This document shows positions 1 through 9,675 of a DNA stretch of 64,000 bases, piece after piece. Below the pieces are notes generated by a model, which saw nothing but the letters and a program-made list of their open reading frames with translations, was not told where the DNA came from and ran no database searches. Source of the DNA: Planococcus shixiaomingii (GTDB lineage Bacteria; Bacillota; Bacilli; Bacillales_A; Planococcaceae); the NCBI RefSeq assembly GCF_030413615.1, contig NZ_CP129236.1, positions 3,948,291 through 4,012,290 on the forward strand. Reading direction: 5' to 3'. The position numbers and the translations under genes were made by a program. Positions within the stretch are counted from its first letter, which is position 1. Every line of letters starts with the position of its first letter.

Positions 1-260
1 CACATATACTCTTTCGGAAAAATCAAATCGAACAGAACTACTCCACACAACATTATGGAAGCACTGTTTAAATATATTTGATTTGTTCTTTCATCAGCTT
101 TGCCTATCCTTTTTATATAAACATATAACAGAAGCACTCCTAATAAAACTAATACAAAACCGCTGCCAACAAGCATATTCCAATTACCAGATGTTTCTTC
201 TGCCCAAATTTTCAAAGGATAAAAGATCGAATTTGATATTTCTGTGCTAGATTTCCACAT
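1..260 (-). CDS. Membrane protein, DUF2178-like (partial, runs off the window)
   Basis: The minus strand is open from an ATG at 258-260 to the window edge, giving 86 codons. The product has a hydrophobic helix at about residues 32-50 (LVGSGFVLVLLGVLLLYVYI), then the charged KADERTNQIY stretch, then the start of a second helix. A DER-containing linker between helices is typical of small DUF2178-type membrane proteins that travel with a Cro/CI-like regulator. The start lies one base after the stop of the regulator gene, so the two are almost certainly co-transcribed. The C-terminus is missing. The family call is from pattern only. Confidence 0.6.
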   Translation of the reverse strand, partial: MWKSSTEISNSIFYPLKIWAEETSGNWNMLVGSGFVLVLLGVLLLYVYIKRIGKADERTNQIYLNSASIMLCGVVLFDLIFPKEYM

Positions 261-261
261 T

Positions 262-489
262 TTAATCGCTTCCTTTCACATAAGTAAAAATATCGTTAAC
301 ATCTACATCAAAGAAATCAGCTATTCGAAACGCCAAAATTAGAGAAGGAGAGTAATTATTCTTCTCCATAACAAATATAGTTTGCTTAGACACACCGACA
401 GCGTCAGCCAAATCTTTTTGCGTCATCCTTTTTAAAACTCTATACTCATACACTTTGTTTTCTACATAATCTTCAACTTCTTTTTTCAA
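262..489 (-). CDS. Small XRE-family (Cro/CI-type) transcriptional regulator
   Basis: A protein of about 75 residues that is nearly all one helix-turn-helix domain: RVLKRMTQKDLADAVGVSKQ is the typical helix 2-turn-helix 3 pattern, followed by FVMEKNNYSPSLILAFRIADFF. It resembles short regulators of the YozG/YgzD kind that repress a partner membrane-protein gene. The open frame extends to a GTG at 498, but the Shine-Dalgarno GGGAGG overlaps that codon. The TTG at 487-489 has proper spacing and was chosen. It is followed at once by the DUF2178-like gene, which it probably autoregulates together with itself (inference). Confidence 0.8.
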   Translation of the reverse strand: MKKEVEDYVENKVYEYRVLKRMTQKDLADAVGVSKQTIFVMEKNNYSPSLILAFRIADFFDVDVNDIFTYVKGSD

Positions 490-645
490 TGTCAACACCT
501 CCCTTTTTGGCTTTAATTACACATTAAATTATTTCTTTATAAAAGTAAAGTAAACTTATACTAAATAAATAAAAAGTTATACTATAACATTAAGTAAGAG
601 AACCTAAATTTCTTTTATTTAAGAAGAAAATGATGTTGCACCAAC

Positions 646-687
646 AAAAAAAGACCACCGAATCAACATACAATTCGGTGATCTTTT
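646..687 (-). terminator. Rho-independent terminator between the DUF4317 and XRE genes
   Basis: Inverted arms at 651-663 and 673-685 (AAGACCACCGAAT with ATTCGGTGATCTT) form a stem followed on the minus strand by a run of T. It sits downstream of the DUF4317 gene. I see nothing else definite in the gap 490-799. Confidence 0.8.
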
Positions 688-799
688 AACATTACAATTT
701 TAATGCTTGTGATAGATAGGCAGCTGAATCCATCATTCAGAAGGCGATTTGTTTTTCCCTTTTCAACTAGCTGACTGAAAGGTCTTCCAACTCTCCCGC

Positions 800-1990
800 C
801 TACTCCAACAACTCTTCCTCTATCAGCTTGAATCCTTCAATCATCGTGTCTTCTTCCACTTCGATCAAGATGCAGCGTCTGCCGTTGTAATTGACTTGTT
901 TGACGTATCGTAAGTCTTGGGGGCTGATTTTAATTTCCGCGACTTTTGTGCTGATTTTGATGGACTTCGATGCGTAGCTTGGTACAACATGGCTCGCTTT
1001 CATTTCATAGGTTTTGTCTTCAACCACCTGTTGAAAGGCTCTCTCCACTTTTTCCATACTCACGTCTTTTACACCGCTCGCCTTCAGCACACGTACAACC
1101 TCTACCGTGTCTAAAGTTGGCGCTTCTTCGTCATCTTCACTTTCTTTGTCCACCACTAACATATGATTGATTTCATCATATACACCGGCAAGGGTTCTCG
1201 AATTCACTTCTTCTCCGATTACAGCTTTGACAATCTCTTCGAATACGGCTTTATCTTCCTCAGCAGTCATGATTTCTTGGCCGTTCAGCACATTCTCGAT
1301 AAATTGGAAATCCGGTTTATTCGCTTTGCTTGCCGCATAAACGATGTGATTGATGTCTGCCGCATTGTCCGTAAAGCTAGGGAACAGAAATCCTCCGATT
1401 GGAGAAGCCAATTTAATAACGGGATCAACCAGCACATTCGACTTGAATTCTTTCTCTATAAAATCAAACACCAGTGAACTTTTTGGCAGTTCGGTTTGAT
1501 TCATGCTGCTAAGGATAAATGGAGTGTTGTACACTTCATCCCTCATGTCTATTTCCGTTTCATCGGCCTTGCGTTTTGTCGTTTTAAAATAATTTCCGCG
1601 AATGAACGTGATGACCATGTCTTTTTCATAAGGTCTTTCTTCAACCATCTTCAAGGCGATGCGCTGCATATTTTCTTTCCAATCAGCTGTATCATCTGTC
1701 TCTAGTCCTTCATACAGCAACCGCTGCGTATGGTCCGCTTGTCCTTCTTCTTGAGGCTGGAACTTCACCTCAAACAGCTTCTCATCCAGCTTCCCGCCTA
1801 ATACCTTTTTAAAGTTGTTAAGGAACAGTTCTTGCTGTTCGCGGTCCAATAAAGAAAATGAGCGGCTCTCCTCATGAAAGATCTCACTGGTTTCCCCTTT
1901 GATGTAAACATTATAAATGTCAGCGATTTTCAGCAAATCGGTATCCAGCTTAAATCGTTTTCGAATATCTGCTATATCATTCTTATTCAT
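800..1990 (-). CDS. DUF4317 domain-containing protein
   Basis: A 396-residue soluble protein of unknown function. The opening MNKNDIADIRKRFKLDTDLL and the later segment with ITFIRGNYFKTTKRK match the DUF4317 family found in Firmicutes as single-copy proteins of about 400 residues. No signal peptide or membrane helix is visible, and no catalytic motif can be named. The frame extends four codons to a TTG at 2002, but AGGGAG sits directly against it; the ATG at 1988-1990 lies about 12 bases from that ribosome site and matches the family N-terminus. Monocistronic, bounded by terminators on both sides. Confidence 0.75.
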   Translation of the reverse strand: MNKNDIADIRKRFKLDTDLLKIADIYNVYIKGETSEIFHEESRSFSLLDREQQELFLNNFKKVLGGKLDEKLFEVKFQPQEEGQADHTQRLLYEGLETDDTADWKENMQRIALKMVEERPYEKDMVITFIRGNYFKTTKRKADETEIDMRDEVYNTPFILSSMNQTELPKSSLVFDFIEKEFKSNVLVDPVIKLASPIGGFLFPSFTDNAADINHIVYAASKANKPDFQFIENVLNGQEIMTAEEDKAVFEEIVKAVIGEEVNSRTLAGVYDEINHMLVVDKESEDDEEAPTLDTVEVVRVLKASGVKDVSMEKVERAFQQVVEDKTYEMKASHVVPSYASKSIKISTKVAEIKISPQDLRYVKQVNYNGRRCILIEVEEDTMIEGFKLIEEELLE

Positions 1991-2034
1991 CTTTAATTCC
2001 AACTCCCTAGCTAGTTAAGATCCTTGTTGTGTAC

Positions 2035-2080
2035 AAAAAAAGAGCATCCAAAGCGAGTGTTCAGCTTTTGGCGCTCCTTT
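2035..2080 (-). terminator. Terminator of the mhqO-like gene
   Basis: Imperfect hairpin with arms around CCAAAGC and GCTTTTGG, followed on the minus strand by a run of seven T. It lies 60 bases past the mhqO-like stop codon. Confidence 0.75.
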
Positions 2081-2143
2081 ATTATAACAATAATTCTGAC
2101 GGAGAAAGGAATGCTTCGGCACAGAGAAGTCGAATCCCTTTTA

Positions 2144-3094
2144 CTAACGCTTGATTTGGTTTTCGATATAGCTGCGGCGGCCTTCTAAAAAATCCGGCAG
2201 AAACAATGGAATGGCATCATAGTCTGCCGTTGCCATTGCTGGTTTTACAAAGTTCGTCTGCTCCGTGGCTAATTCAATCAGCAAATTATTCGGCTCACGG
2301 TAATACAAAGATTCGAAGAAATCGCGTTGTTTTATACCTGAATACACGAAGTTGGTATCTAAAATCATTTTCTCCACTTCGTACAAATAGCTTCGGTCTT
2401 TGGCATTCAGTGCAATATGGTGAACTGAACCAATCCCTTGCTTTTCAATATCACGAATCCGATCTTCGATTAGGTGAAGCTGCTGCCCAAACAAGGCATC
2501 TTCTCCTCCCAATACGGTTACTTGGTGATGATTGTGTTCGTATGTCTCTATTTTTTGCAGACCATGCATTTTCATAAAATTACGTGCAGAAGCATCTGCA
2601 TACCGGACGCGGCATTGAAAAGAATCAATGCCCAAAATGGCATGCTCCAGTGGAATATCAGCTGACTGGTGCGGTGCATGCTCGGATGCCTTGCCTATTC
2701 GCAGAGGCGTCAACGCCAGCTGTATACCGTCACGGTCTTCAAAATGTAAATACTTCCTGCCTTGATAAGATTCAATTTCACAATTAAATACCTCATGGGC
2801 TTCGAAGCGGGCAAGCCAAAATTGGAGCGACGCTTCAGAAGGCACCGCAAAAACAGTACGTTCCAGACTATTGGTACCAAACTGTTTTTTTGGGGCGTTC
2901 TGCATTTCAAACACACTAAATTCAGTTCCCGGACGCCCCGTTTTGTCGCCGAAGAATAAATGCAGCATTTCAATCTCATCTTGGTTTACTGTTTTTAATA
3001 GAAATTCTAAACCGAGTAGCTTATGATAAAAATCAAAAGTAATATAACGGTCACGGTTGATGACTGAAATATGGTGAATAATCGGGCTTGTCAT
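2144..3094 (-). CDS. mhqO: Ring-cleaving dioxygenase, VOC superfamily (MhqO-like)
   Basis: A 316-residue protein with two vicinal-oxygen-chelate (glyoxalase/extradiol dioxygenase) repeats. The first starts at IHHISVINRDRYITFDFYHKLLG, with the metal-ligand candidate His in the IHHIS segment. The second begins near ILGIDSFQCRVR and includes VHHIALNAKD and a terminal NLLIELATE glutamate. Length and composition fit MhqO of Bacillus, which degrades hydroquinones and forms part of the MhqR-controlled quinone/electrophile resistance system. The divergent neighbour is an MhqD-like hydrolase, which supports the assignment. No MhqR gene is in the window. Confidence 0.8.
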   Translation of the reverse strand: MTSPIIHHISVINRDRYITFDFYHKLLGLEFLLKTVNQDEIEMLHLFFGDKTGRPGTEFSVFEMQNAPKKQFGTNSLERTVFAVPSEASLQFWLARFEAHEVFNCEIESYQGRKYLHFEDRDGIQLALTPLRIGKASEHAPHQSADIPLEHAILGIDSFQCRVRYADASARNFMKMHGLQKIETYEHNHHQVTVLGGEDALFGQQLHLIEDRIRDIEKQGIGSVHHIALNAKDRSYLYEVEKMILDTNFVYSGIKQRDFFESLYYREPNNLLIELATEQTNFVKPAMATADYDAIPLFLPDFLEGRRSYIENQIKR

Positions 3095-3129
3095 AGGGCA
3101 CCGCCTTTATTAGGATTGGAGAGTTAATT

Positions 3130-3708
3130 ATGGAACAGTTTAACATAGCTGCAAAATCCGATACATCATTTATTGTTTTTCACGGTACAGGCGGAAATGA
3201 ATATTCCCTGCTGCAAGTTGTGGGCGACATCGACCCAACTGCTAATATTCGCGCCTATATCGGTGACGTTGGCACAGGAAAAGAACGCCGCTTTTTTGCG
3301 CCTTTGGAAAATGGCCAAATTAATCGCACCGATCTTGATAAGCATGTTGAGTCGTTTTTAAAAGATTGGGCGCAGCAAAAACCTGAAGGCAAAGTTATCA
3401 TGTTAGGCTATTCAAATGGAGCCAATTTCTTGCTGGCCCTTCTGGAGAAAGAACCGAACCTTGCAGACGCGGTGATCCTTTTGCACCCATCCAATTTAAG
3501 TTATCATTTTTCCGGAACTTCAAACACAGCGCTTATTTTAACAGCTGGCGCACGCGATGTCGTTTCGATTCCGGGTGAATCCTTGAAATTATCCAAAACA
3601 CTTGCTGCCCATTTCCCCCAAACAACGTTCAAGCTATTCGATCACGGACATGACATCGTGGACGAAGAAGTAAGGTTTATTCGTTCCCAACTGGCCCAGC
3701 AAATATAA
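3130..3708 (+). CDS. mhqD: Alpha/beta hydrolase, phospholipase/carboxylesterase family (MhqD-like)
   Basis: A 192-residue alpha/beta hydrolase. The oxyanion-side motif FHGTGGNEYSL lies near residues 18-28 and the nucleophile elbow GYSNGAN near 94-100. An acidic residue in GARDVVS and the histidine in DHGHDI complete a plausible Ser-Asp-His triad. This is the YodD/MhqD type of serine hydrolase linked to resistance to hydroquinones and catechol. The start follows GGATTGGAGAG. The gene is divergent from the ring-cleaving dioxygenase with only 35 bases between start codons. Confidence 0.8.
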   Translation: MEQFNIAAKSDTSFIVFHGTGGNEYSLLQVVGDIDPTANIRAYIGDVGTGKERRFFAPLENGQINRTDLDKHVESFLKDWAQQKPEGKVIMLGYSNGANFLLALLEKEPNLADAVILLHPSNLSYHFSGTSNTALILTAGARDVVSIPGESLKLSKTLAAHFPQTTFKLFDHGHDIVDEEVRFIRSQLAQQI

Positions 3709-3721
3709 CGATTGAAATAAG

Positions 3722-3759
3722 AAAAAACCTTTAATCTATCAAACGGATTAAAGGTTTTT
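3722..3759 (+). terminator. Terminator of the mhqD-like gene
   Basis: Near-perfect hairpin: arms AAAAACCTTTAATC and GATTAAAGGTTTTT around a short loop. The arms are the same as those of the hairpin at 4322-4359. Confidence 0.85.
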
Positions 3760-3799
3760 CAGACTATAGACAAAGTGTCGGATTGATGAATAAAGATGC

Positions 3800-4265
3800 A
3801 TAATCCAACCGGGCCGGCCACTTCGCTTTCCGTGGGCTCGGCTTCAGCCTCCTCGTCACTGAAAAGACCGTTGCTCCTGTCTCTGCATCGCTTCGCTAGC
3901 TTCGAGACATGAAAAAGCGTTGCATCGCTGCGCTAGCTTCGTCGCAAAGACATGGCCTCAAGACTTTCGGACACTGTCTTGCCTGCGGGGTCTTCCGCTC
4001 GAGCTGTCCCACAGGAGTCTGCGTGGCTAGCCCGGTTGGGCTTCTTTCTCAAATCAGGGTGACTGCCTTCATTCGAGTGTCTGGATGGGGTAATAGATGG
4101 CGCAAGGCACCGAGTATTCGCTTCTTGCTTAGGCATCGGAGCGCAAGCCGGCGACTCCTGCGGGACAGCGAAGTGCCGAAATCCACTCGGGACGCAAGGA
4201 CCGAGTTAGTTCGGCGCGAGCCCGCGGAAAGCGTACGGCTGAAGCGGAGGTGCCGGTACAGATCC
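3800..4265. repeat. GC-rich interspersed repeat, composite copy A
   Basis: A GC-rich non-coding block between two converging genes. It opens with GCTTTCCGTGGGCTCGGCTT and closes with the inverted equivalent, GCGAGCCCGCGGAAAGCGTA, so it is partly palindromic. The segment 3871-3990 is nearly the same as 12108-12225, apart from scattered substitutions. A 120-codon open frame inside it on the plus strand is an artefact of base composition. Confidence 0.75.
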
Positions 4266-4321
4266 GGTTAAATGTGTCTATTTATTCCTAGAAAGTTAAC
4301 TATTCTTTTGTATACAAGCTC

Positions 4322-4359
4322 AAAAACCTTTAATCCATTGAATGGATTAAAGGTTTTTT
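4322..4359 (-). terminator. Terminator of mqo
   Basis: Perfect hairpin with arms AAAAACCTTTAATCCATT and AATGGATTAAAGGTTTTT, just past the mqo stop codon. Confidence 0.85.
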
Positions 4360-4383
4360 GCTTTCTAAATCTGAATCTATTTC

Positions 4384-5910
4384 TTAAGCTTTTTCGCTCA
4401 ATACTTTTGTTTCTACACCCGCCCAGTCTTTATCGTCCAAGCCAAGAGCTTTCGCTGTTGAAGCGTGGATTTCCTCAAAAAGTTCAGGGTTTTCGGATAA
4501 AGAAACGCCGTAAGAAGGAATCATTTCTTTAATTTTCGGCTCCCACTGTTTCAACTCTTGTGGGAAGCATTTTTCAAAGATCTCAAGCATCGCGTGAACA
4601 GCCGTGGATGCTCCCGGAGAAGCTCCCAGCAAAGCAGCGACCGAACCGTCAGAAGCGGTAACGATTTCTGTACCAAACTGAAGAGTTCCTTTGCCTTTGT
4701 CGGTATCTTTAATAACTTGCACGCGTTGCCCCGCTACTACTACTTCCCAATCTTCAAGTTTCGCAGTTGGAACAAACTCGCGCAATTCTTCAACGCGTTT
4801 TTCATTGGACAACATCACTTGCTGAACCAAGTATTTCGTCAATGACATTTCTTTTGCGCCTGCTGCAAGCATCGTAAAGACGTTGCTCGGTTTCACAGAA
4901 CCGATCAAGTCCATATTCGAACCTGTTTTCAAAAACTTTGGTGAGAAGCCGGCGAACGGCCCGAACAGCAATGATTTTTTGTTGTCGATGTAACGCGTAT
5001 CAAGGTGAGGCACAGACATTGGCGGAGCGCCAAGTTTTGCTTTGCCGTAAACTTTTGCGTGATGTTTCTCGACGATCTCTGGATCTTTACATACAAGGAA
5101 CAGCCCGCTTACCGGGAATCCTCCGATATGTTTTGATTCCGGAATGCCGGTTTTTTGCAGCAATGGCAGACTTCCGCCGCCAGCGCCGATAAAGATGAAT
5201 TTTGCAGTATGGTATTCAATTTTATCGCTAAGCATGTTGTGGACTTTCACTTCCCACATGCCTTCTTTCGTGCGTTTAATATCTTTGATGGCGTGCTTAT
5301 AGTTCACTTCGACGTTTTGGTTTTTCAAGTGATCGATCAGCATATTTGTTAATGCACCGAAATTGACGTCTGTTCCAGAGTCAATTTTTGTTGCGGCAAT
5401 CGGCTCGCTTGAAGTGCGCTCTTCCATGATAAGCGGGATCCATTCTTTCAGCTTTTCTGGATCCTCGGAATACTCCATGTCTTTGAACAAAGGATTGCCC
5501 GATAACGCAGCAAAACGTTTTTTCAAGAATTGTACGTCGTCTTCTCCCAGCACCATGCTCATATGCGGAATCGGCATGATAAAATCTTTCGGGCTGCTGA
5601 TCCGCTTGTTGTTTACAAGGAAGGACCAGAACTGGCGCGACAATTGGAACTGCTCATTGATTTTTATCGCTTTTGCGATTTCAATCGATCCGTCAGGTTT
5701 CTCAGGTGTATAGTTAAGCTCACACAGTGCAGCATGCCCAGTCCCCGCATTGTTCCATTCGTTAGAGCTTTCTTCTCCTGCCTTTTCGAGCTTCTCAAAT
5801 ATTTTGATGTTCCATTCTGGTGATAACTCTTTTAGCATGGCCCCTAAAGTCGCGCTCATAACTCCGGCACCAATTAAGATAACGTCTGATTTGTTGTGAC
5901 TGCTGCTCAT
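4384..5910 (-). CDS. mqo: Malate:quinone oxidoreductase
   Basis: A membrane-associated FAD enzyme that oxidises malate to oxaloacetate and passes electrons to quinone, a bypass of malate dehydrogenase in the TCA cycle. The 508-residue product has the N-terminal dinucleotide-binding fold [17 protein letters not shown], then [20 protein letters not shown], both typical of the family. [16 protein letters not shown] near the C-terminus is the usual FAD-domain closing segment. The frame is open 15 codons upstream, but the ATG at 5908-5910 has AAGGAAGGG in front and matches the family start. Monocistronic with its own terminator. Confidence 0.93.
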   Translation of the reverse strand: MSSSHNKSDVILIGAGVMSATLGAMLKELSPEWNIKIFEKLEKAGEESSNEWNNAGTGHAALCELNYTPEKPDGSIEIAKAIKINEQFQLSRQFWSFLVNNKRISSPKDFIMPIPHMSMVLGEDDVQFLKKRFAALSGNPLFKDMEYSEDPEKLKEWIPLIMEERTSSEPIAATKIDSGTDVNFGALTNMLIDHLKNQNVEVNYKHAIKDIKRTKEGMWEVKVHNMLSDKIEYHTAKFIFIGAGGGSLPLLQKTGIPESKHIGGFPVSGLFLVCKDPEIVEKHHAKVYGKAKLGAPPMSVPHLDTRYIDNKKSLLFGPFAGFSPKFLKTGSNMDLIGSVKPSNVFTMLAAGAKEMSLTKYLVQQVMLSNEKRVEELREFVPTAKLEDWEVVVAGQRVQVIKDTDKGKGTLQFGTEIVTASDGSVAALLGASPGASTAVHAMLEIFEKCFPQELKQWEPKIKEMIPSYGVSLSENPELFEEIHASTAKALGLDDKDWAGVETKVLSEKA

Positions 5911-6309
5911 TATACCCTTCCTTATCCTGTATATTTGCAAAAAAATGCAATGCACTTTTCTGCTTCGATTAATGCTCTACTGCTATCTATGGAATGTTTT
6001 TATAAATTAAAATCTTTACTACTAACAAGTAATTATAAACTATTTTTGGTTGGTAATAAAGTAAGATGACCGCCCATTAGGCTTAAAAACCTATTAAAAT
6101 CAAGGCTAAAAGAACAAAATCAACTTTCTTTTCCACTGGCGTTATTTGCAAAAAGGCGCTTAGAGAACCCAAAAACCCAACTTTTCCGGACCGCCCCTCT
6201 TATAAAATGGCTTTCATGCAGGAAATGCCCACTCGTTTATGGAATGAAGTTCAGAAGAGTTCATCCTAGCAGATTGCTCATTTTTACTTAAGGAAACGGA
6301 GGCGGTATT
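5911..6309. other. Intergenic gap between mqo and the VOC gene
   Basis: About 400 bases holding the promoters of two divergent genes. I see no RNA gene, repeat or clear operator. The ribosome site of the VOC gene (AACGGAGGCGG) is at its right end. Confidence 0.5.
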
Positions 6310-6681
6310 ATGCAACTAGGCGTTTTTTCAGTCAGTTTAACGGTAAAGGATATACACGCGTCAAAAGAGTTTTACGAAAAACTGGGATTCGAGTCATTCG
6401 GCGGTGAAATCGAGCAGAACTGGCTCATTATGAAAAACGGCGAAACAATTATTGGGTTATTCCAAGGCATGTTTGAAAAAAATCTCCTTACCTTTAATCC
6501 AGGATGGGATCAAGATGCACAAAACCTGGATGCCTTTACAGACATCCGCGACATTCAGAAACAACTGAAAAGGGACGGTGTAGCGTTTTCCAGCGAAGCT
6601 GATGAAACTACTCAAGGTCCGGCCAGTTTTATCATTGAAGACCCTGATGGCAACCCCATTCTGGTTGACCAGCACCGCTAA
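6310..6681 (+). CDS. VOC family (glyoxalase-like) protein
   Basis: A 123-residue single-module vicinal-oxygen-chelate protein: VFSVSLTVKDIHASKEFYEKLGF at the start and DPDGNPILVDQHR at the end are the classical strands of the family. The closing glutamate ligand of many glyoxalases is replaced by a valine-aspartate context, so metal-dependent catalysis is uncertain. Members include antibiotic-binding proteins and isomerases; substrate is unknown. A strong ribosome site precedes the ATG. Transcribed alone and ended by a bidirectional terminator shared with the permease gene. Confidence 0.75.
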   Translation: MQLGVFSVSLTVKDIHASKEFYEKLGFESFGGEIEQNWLIMKNGETIIGLFQGMFEKNLLTFNPGWDQDAQNLDAFTDIRDIQKQLKRDGVAFSSEADETTQGPASFIIEDPDGNPILVDQHR

Positions 6682-6697
6682 GGATAGATTCCAAAAG

Positions 6698-6747
6698 AAA
6701 AAGGACGGTTCACAGGCTGCATTTGCAGCGGGTGAACCGTCCTTTTA
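6698..6747. terminator. Bidirectional terminator
   Basis: Long hairpin with perfect arms AAAAGGACGGTTCAC and GTGAACCGTCCTTTT between converging genes. Confidence 0.9.
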
Positions 6748-6762
6748 TTTTTCACTGATTTA

Positions 6763-8172
6763 TTAATCAACCACCGCAGAAGTTTCTCCAGAAACTTCAT
6801 CATCTGTTAAATCTTCCAGTGGAATGCGTTTGCCCATTCCGAATGCGAAAAAGCTAATAATTACGATCCCCAGGAAAACAAACCCTGCCAGAAGTGACAT
6901 GCGTGTTTCGTCATTGAACCACATGCCGACTAGAACCACCAATAAGAAAGCGATCGTTGCATAGTTGGTGTAAGGTGCAAACGGCATTTGGAACGGGTGA
7001 TCGGCCATTTGAGCCTTGTTTCTTTTGCGGAATTGAATTTGGCTGATCAGGATGACAAACCATGGAATCATCCCTGGCAGCACACTTGCACTGTAGACAT
7101 ACACAAACAAATTCTCAGGAGCAATGTAACTAAGCACAACTCCGATAAGTAAACCGAGCATAACACCCAAGGTACTGAAAATTGGTACGCCATTTGTAGA
7201 CAGTTTTGCGAAGAATTTTGGTGCTTGTCCGTTCATCGCCAGCGTGTAAAGCATACGCCCTGCACTGTAGATCCCGCTGTTGCAGCCGGACATCGCCGCT
7301 GTAATGACGACAAAGTTAATAATGCCGGCAGCTGCTGTAATTCCCACTAATGCAAACGTTGCTACAAATGGGCTGCCGATTGTGTTCAGTTGATCCCATG
7401 GATAAACCGTTACGATAATAAAAATGGCACCGATGTAGAAAATCAATATACGCCAAATAATGCTTTGAATGGCTTTTGTTAATGTTTTTTTCGGATCTTT
7501 TGCTTCCCCTGCTGTAATCCCGATCAATTCGACGCCTTGATAAGCTCCGATTACGAGAGATAACGCAAAGAAAAATCCTGTCCAGCCGCCTGTAAAGAAG
7601 CCGCCATGTTCCCATAGATTGGATAAACCGATTGCGTTGCCGCCATTGCCCAACCCGAAGAAAATAAGGCCAAGTCCGGCGACGATCATCAAGACAATGG
7701 TCACGATTTTGATCATCGCAAACCAAAATTCAAATTCTCCAAACGATTTAACAGAAACTAAGTTTGCCGCACCAAGAATCGCCATTGCGATAAGGCCCGG
7801 TATCCAAGGCGGCAAATCCGGGAACCAGTAATTCATATACGCCCCAACAGCAATAATTTCTGCCATTCCGACAATTACCCACTGGAACCAGTTGCTCCAC
7901 GCCGTCATATAACCAGCCAACGGATGGATGTATTTGTGGCCAAATGTCGCAAACGAACCTGTACTAGGTTCCAAGTACAACATTTCCCCCATTGCCCGCA
8001 TGATTAAAAAGATAAAAACCCCTGTGATGGCATAAGCAAGCATGACAGACGGACCTGTCCATTTGATTGTGCTGGCAGAACCCATGAATAGACCAACACC
8101 AATTGTTCCGCCTAAAGCGATCATTTGAATATGACGCGCTTCCAAGCCTCTTTTCATTTCGTTTTTTGCCAT
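6763..8172 (-). CDS. Amino acid permease, APC superfamily
   Basis: A 469-residue, twelve-helix secondary transporter of the amino acid-polyamine-organocation superfamily. The signature [24 protein letters not shown] at the N-terminus and [18 protein letters not shown] in the middle place it in the AAT group (RocE, GabP, AapA, proline permeases). The substrate cannot be read from sequence. The frame is open 29 codons upstream, but AAAGGGG precedes the ATG at 8170-8172, where family homology begins. Monocistronic. Confidence 0.85.
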   Translation of the reverse strand: MAKNEMKRGLEARHIQMIALGGTIGVGLFMGSASTIKWTGPSVMLAYAITGVFIFLIMRAMGEMLYLEPSTGSFATFGHKYIHPLAGYMTAWSNWFQWVIVGMAEIIAVGAYMNYWFPDLPPWIPGLIAMAILGAANLVSVKSFGEFEFWFAMIKIVTIVLMIVAGLGLIFFGLGNGGNAIGLSNLWEHGGFFTGGWTGFFFALSLVIGAYQGVELIGITAGEAKDPKKTLTKAIQSIIWRILIFYIGAIFIIVTVYPWDQLNTIGSPFVATFALVGITAAAGIINFVVITAAMSGCNSGIYSAGRMLYTLAMNGQAPKFFAKLSTNGVPIFSTLGVMLGLLIGVVLSYIAPENLFVYVYSASVLPGMIPWFVILISQIQFRKRNKAQMADHPFQMPFAPYTNYATIAFLLVVLVGMWFNDETRMSLLAGFVFLGIVIISFFAFGMGKRIPLEDLTDDEVSGETSAVVD

Positions 8173-8469
8173 TGTGCTTCCCCTTTCAGGCAACAAAATT
8201 GTCGCATGTCCCCCGTTGTTGCATTTTAAATTACTTTTTCTATAATAATAAATTTTCAATCAAAACACAATTGTATTTTCCGAAAAAACATACATATTAC
8301 TAGGGTTAAGGGTATAAATAACTAGTCGAAAACTAACGAATCATTTTTTCAATATAATAAAAATCTTACAAATATTTTTTAATTTCTTTAATCTTTCAAA
8401 TCACCCTAAAAGCCTTGCGTCTTTTTACACGCAAAAACCGGAGGAAAATCCTTCTCCGGTCAGATTTTG

Positions 8470-8510
8470 GATTTTAAAAGAACCTTCACTCCTAGAGAGT
8501 GAAGGTTCTG
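8470..8510 (-). terminator. Terminator of mtlD
   Basis: Hairpin with arms AGAACCTTCACTC and GAGTGAAGGTTCT followed by T-rich sequence on the minus strand. A second short hairpin (ACCGGAG with CTCCGGT) lies about 25 bases further on. The rest of the gap up to 8172's upstream region is AT-rich with nothing clear. Confidence 0.8.
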
Positions 8511-8518
8511 CTATTTTC

Positions 8519-9673
8519 TTACTTTTGTTTTCTTGTTTTTAACAACTGGTACTGGCGAATCACTTCTTTTGTGATGTCGTTGTCTTCATCCAAGTTGCTG
8601 ACGTTTTTCAATACATAAGCCGGTCCGTTTTCTTGTATCATTTTCTGGATTTCCATTGCTTCTTCATCTTCTGGATAGTCAAACAATAACGCAGCGGCAA
8701 TTGCCTGGGCAAGATTCGTGTAAGACAGCCCCGCTTTTTGCGCCTGGGTTGCCGGACGCACCAACCGGTCTTCAGGGCCGAGTTTGCGGATCGGCGAACG
8801 GCCGACTCTGGCGACCCCGTCGTTTAAGAATGGATTTTTAAAGCGTTCAATGTTTTTGTTGATGTAAGCTAAGTGCTCGTCCTGATTCAAGCCGTACTCT
8901 TTCACTAGATACGCGCCTGTCTCCTTGAGCGTCTCTCTTACCCCTTCTGCAACCTTTTCATCGGCCAATGTCTGGTCGATCGTCGATTTGCCTTCAAGGT
9001 AGCCCAGGTACGCAATAACGGCATGTCCCGTATTTACAGTAAATAGCTTGCGTTCAATGAAAGGCGCAAGATCTTCAACAATTTTCATCCCGGTTACCGG
9101 TGGAATCTCTTCTTTAGTTTCCACAACCCATTCGTAGTAAGGCTCGACCAATACATCGAGTGAACTTTGGTCCTGGATTGGAACAATTCGGTCAACGGCG
9201 GAGTTGAAGAAATAAACTTTGCCTTCTAGCTTCCGCTTCGTGTCTTCGTCAAGATTGTTTAAAATGTGAGTTTTTAAAATATCGGTTGCCCCGATTTGGT
9301 TTTCGCAGGCAATTACATAAAGCTTGTCACCCGTTTCCACTACGCGCTGAGCTATGCCCTTGGCCATCAATGGCGCAATCCGAGGCAAGATATTCGGCCC
9401 GATTGCTGTCGTCAAATAAGTCGCTTGTTGAATCGCCTCGATCACTTCGTTTTCTTGAGTCATGTTGTTTAATCCGGAAACGTTTTTGATCGTTGTTGTT
9501 TCTTCTTGCGCTGTTGCCAGCTTCACGTTGTACTGCTGTTCTTCATTTAATTTGTTGATGACCTGTTCTGCGATATCCACGAATGTTACATGATAGCCTG
9601 ACTCGGAAAATAACGCACCGATAAATCCTCTTCCTATGTTTCCTGCTCCAAAATGAACTGTTTGTTTCACCAT
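8519..9673 (-). CDS. mtlD: Mannitol-1-phosphate 5-dehydrogenase
   Basis: Converts mannitol 1-phosphate, delivered by the mannitol PTS, to fructose 6-phosphate with NAD+. The product (384 residues) starts VHFGAGNIGRGFIG, the family's NAD-binding glycine motif. KLFTVNTGHAVIAYLGYL and GVARVGRSPIRKLGPEDR are conserved polyol-dehydrogenase segments. Three consecutive ATG codons occur at the start; the third (9671-9673) is best spaced from AAAGGA. The start region overlaps the stop of mtlR, so the two are translationally coupled. Confidence 0.93.
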   Translation of the reverse strand: MVKQTVHFGAGNIGRGFIGALFSESGYHVTFVDIAEQVINKLNEEQQYNVKLATAQEETTTIKNVSGLNNMTQENEVIEAIQQATYLTTAIGPNILPRIAPLMAKGIAQRVVETGDKLYVIACENQIGATDILKTHILNNLDEDTKRKLEGKVYFFNSAVDRIVPIQDQSSLDVLVEPYYEWVVETKEEIPPVTGMKIVEDLAPFIERKLFTVNTGHAVIAYLGYLEGKSTIDQTLADEKVAEGVRETLKETGAYLVKEYGLNQDEHLAYINKNIERFKNPFLNDGVARVGRSPIRKLGPEDRLVRPATQAQKAGLSYTNLAQAIAAALLFDYPEDEEAMEIQKMIQENGPAYVLKNVSNLDEDNDITKEVIRQYQLLKTRKQK

Positions 9674-9675
9674 CA

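Noticed and set aside
3909..4271. 120-codon plus-strand open frame
   Set aside because: It lies entirely inside GC-rich repeat copy A, is Arg/Ser-rich, and has no family resemblance or ribosome site.
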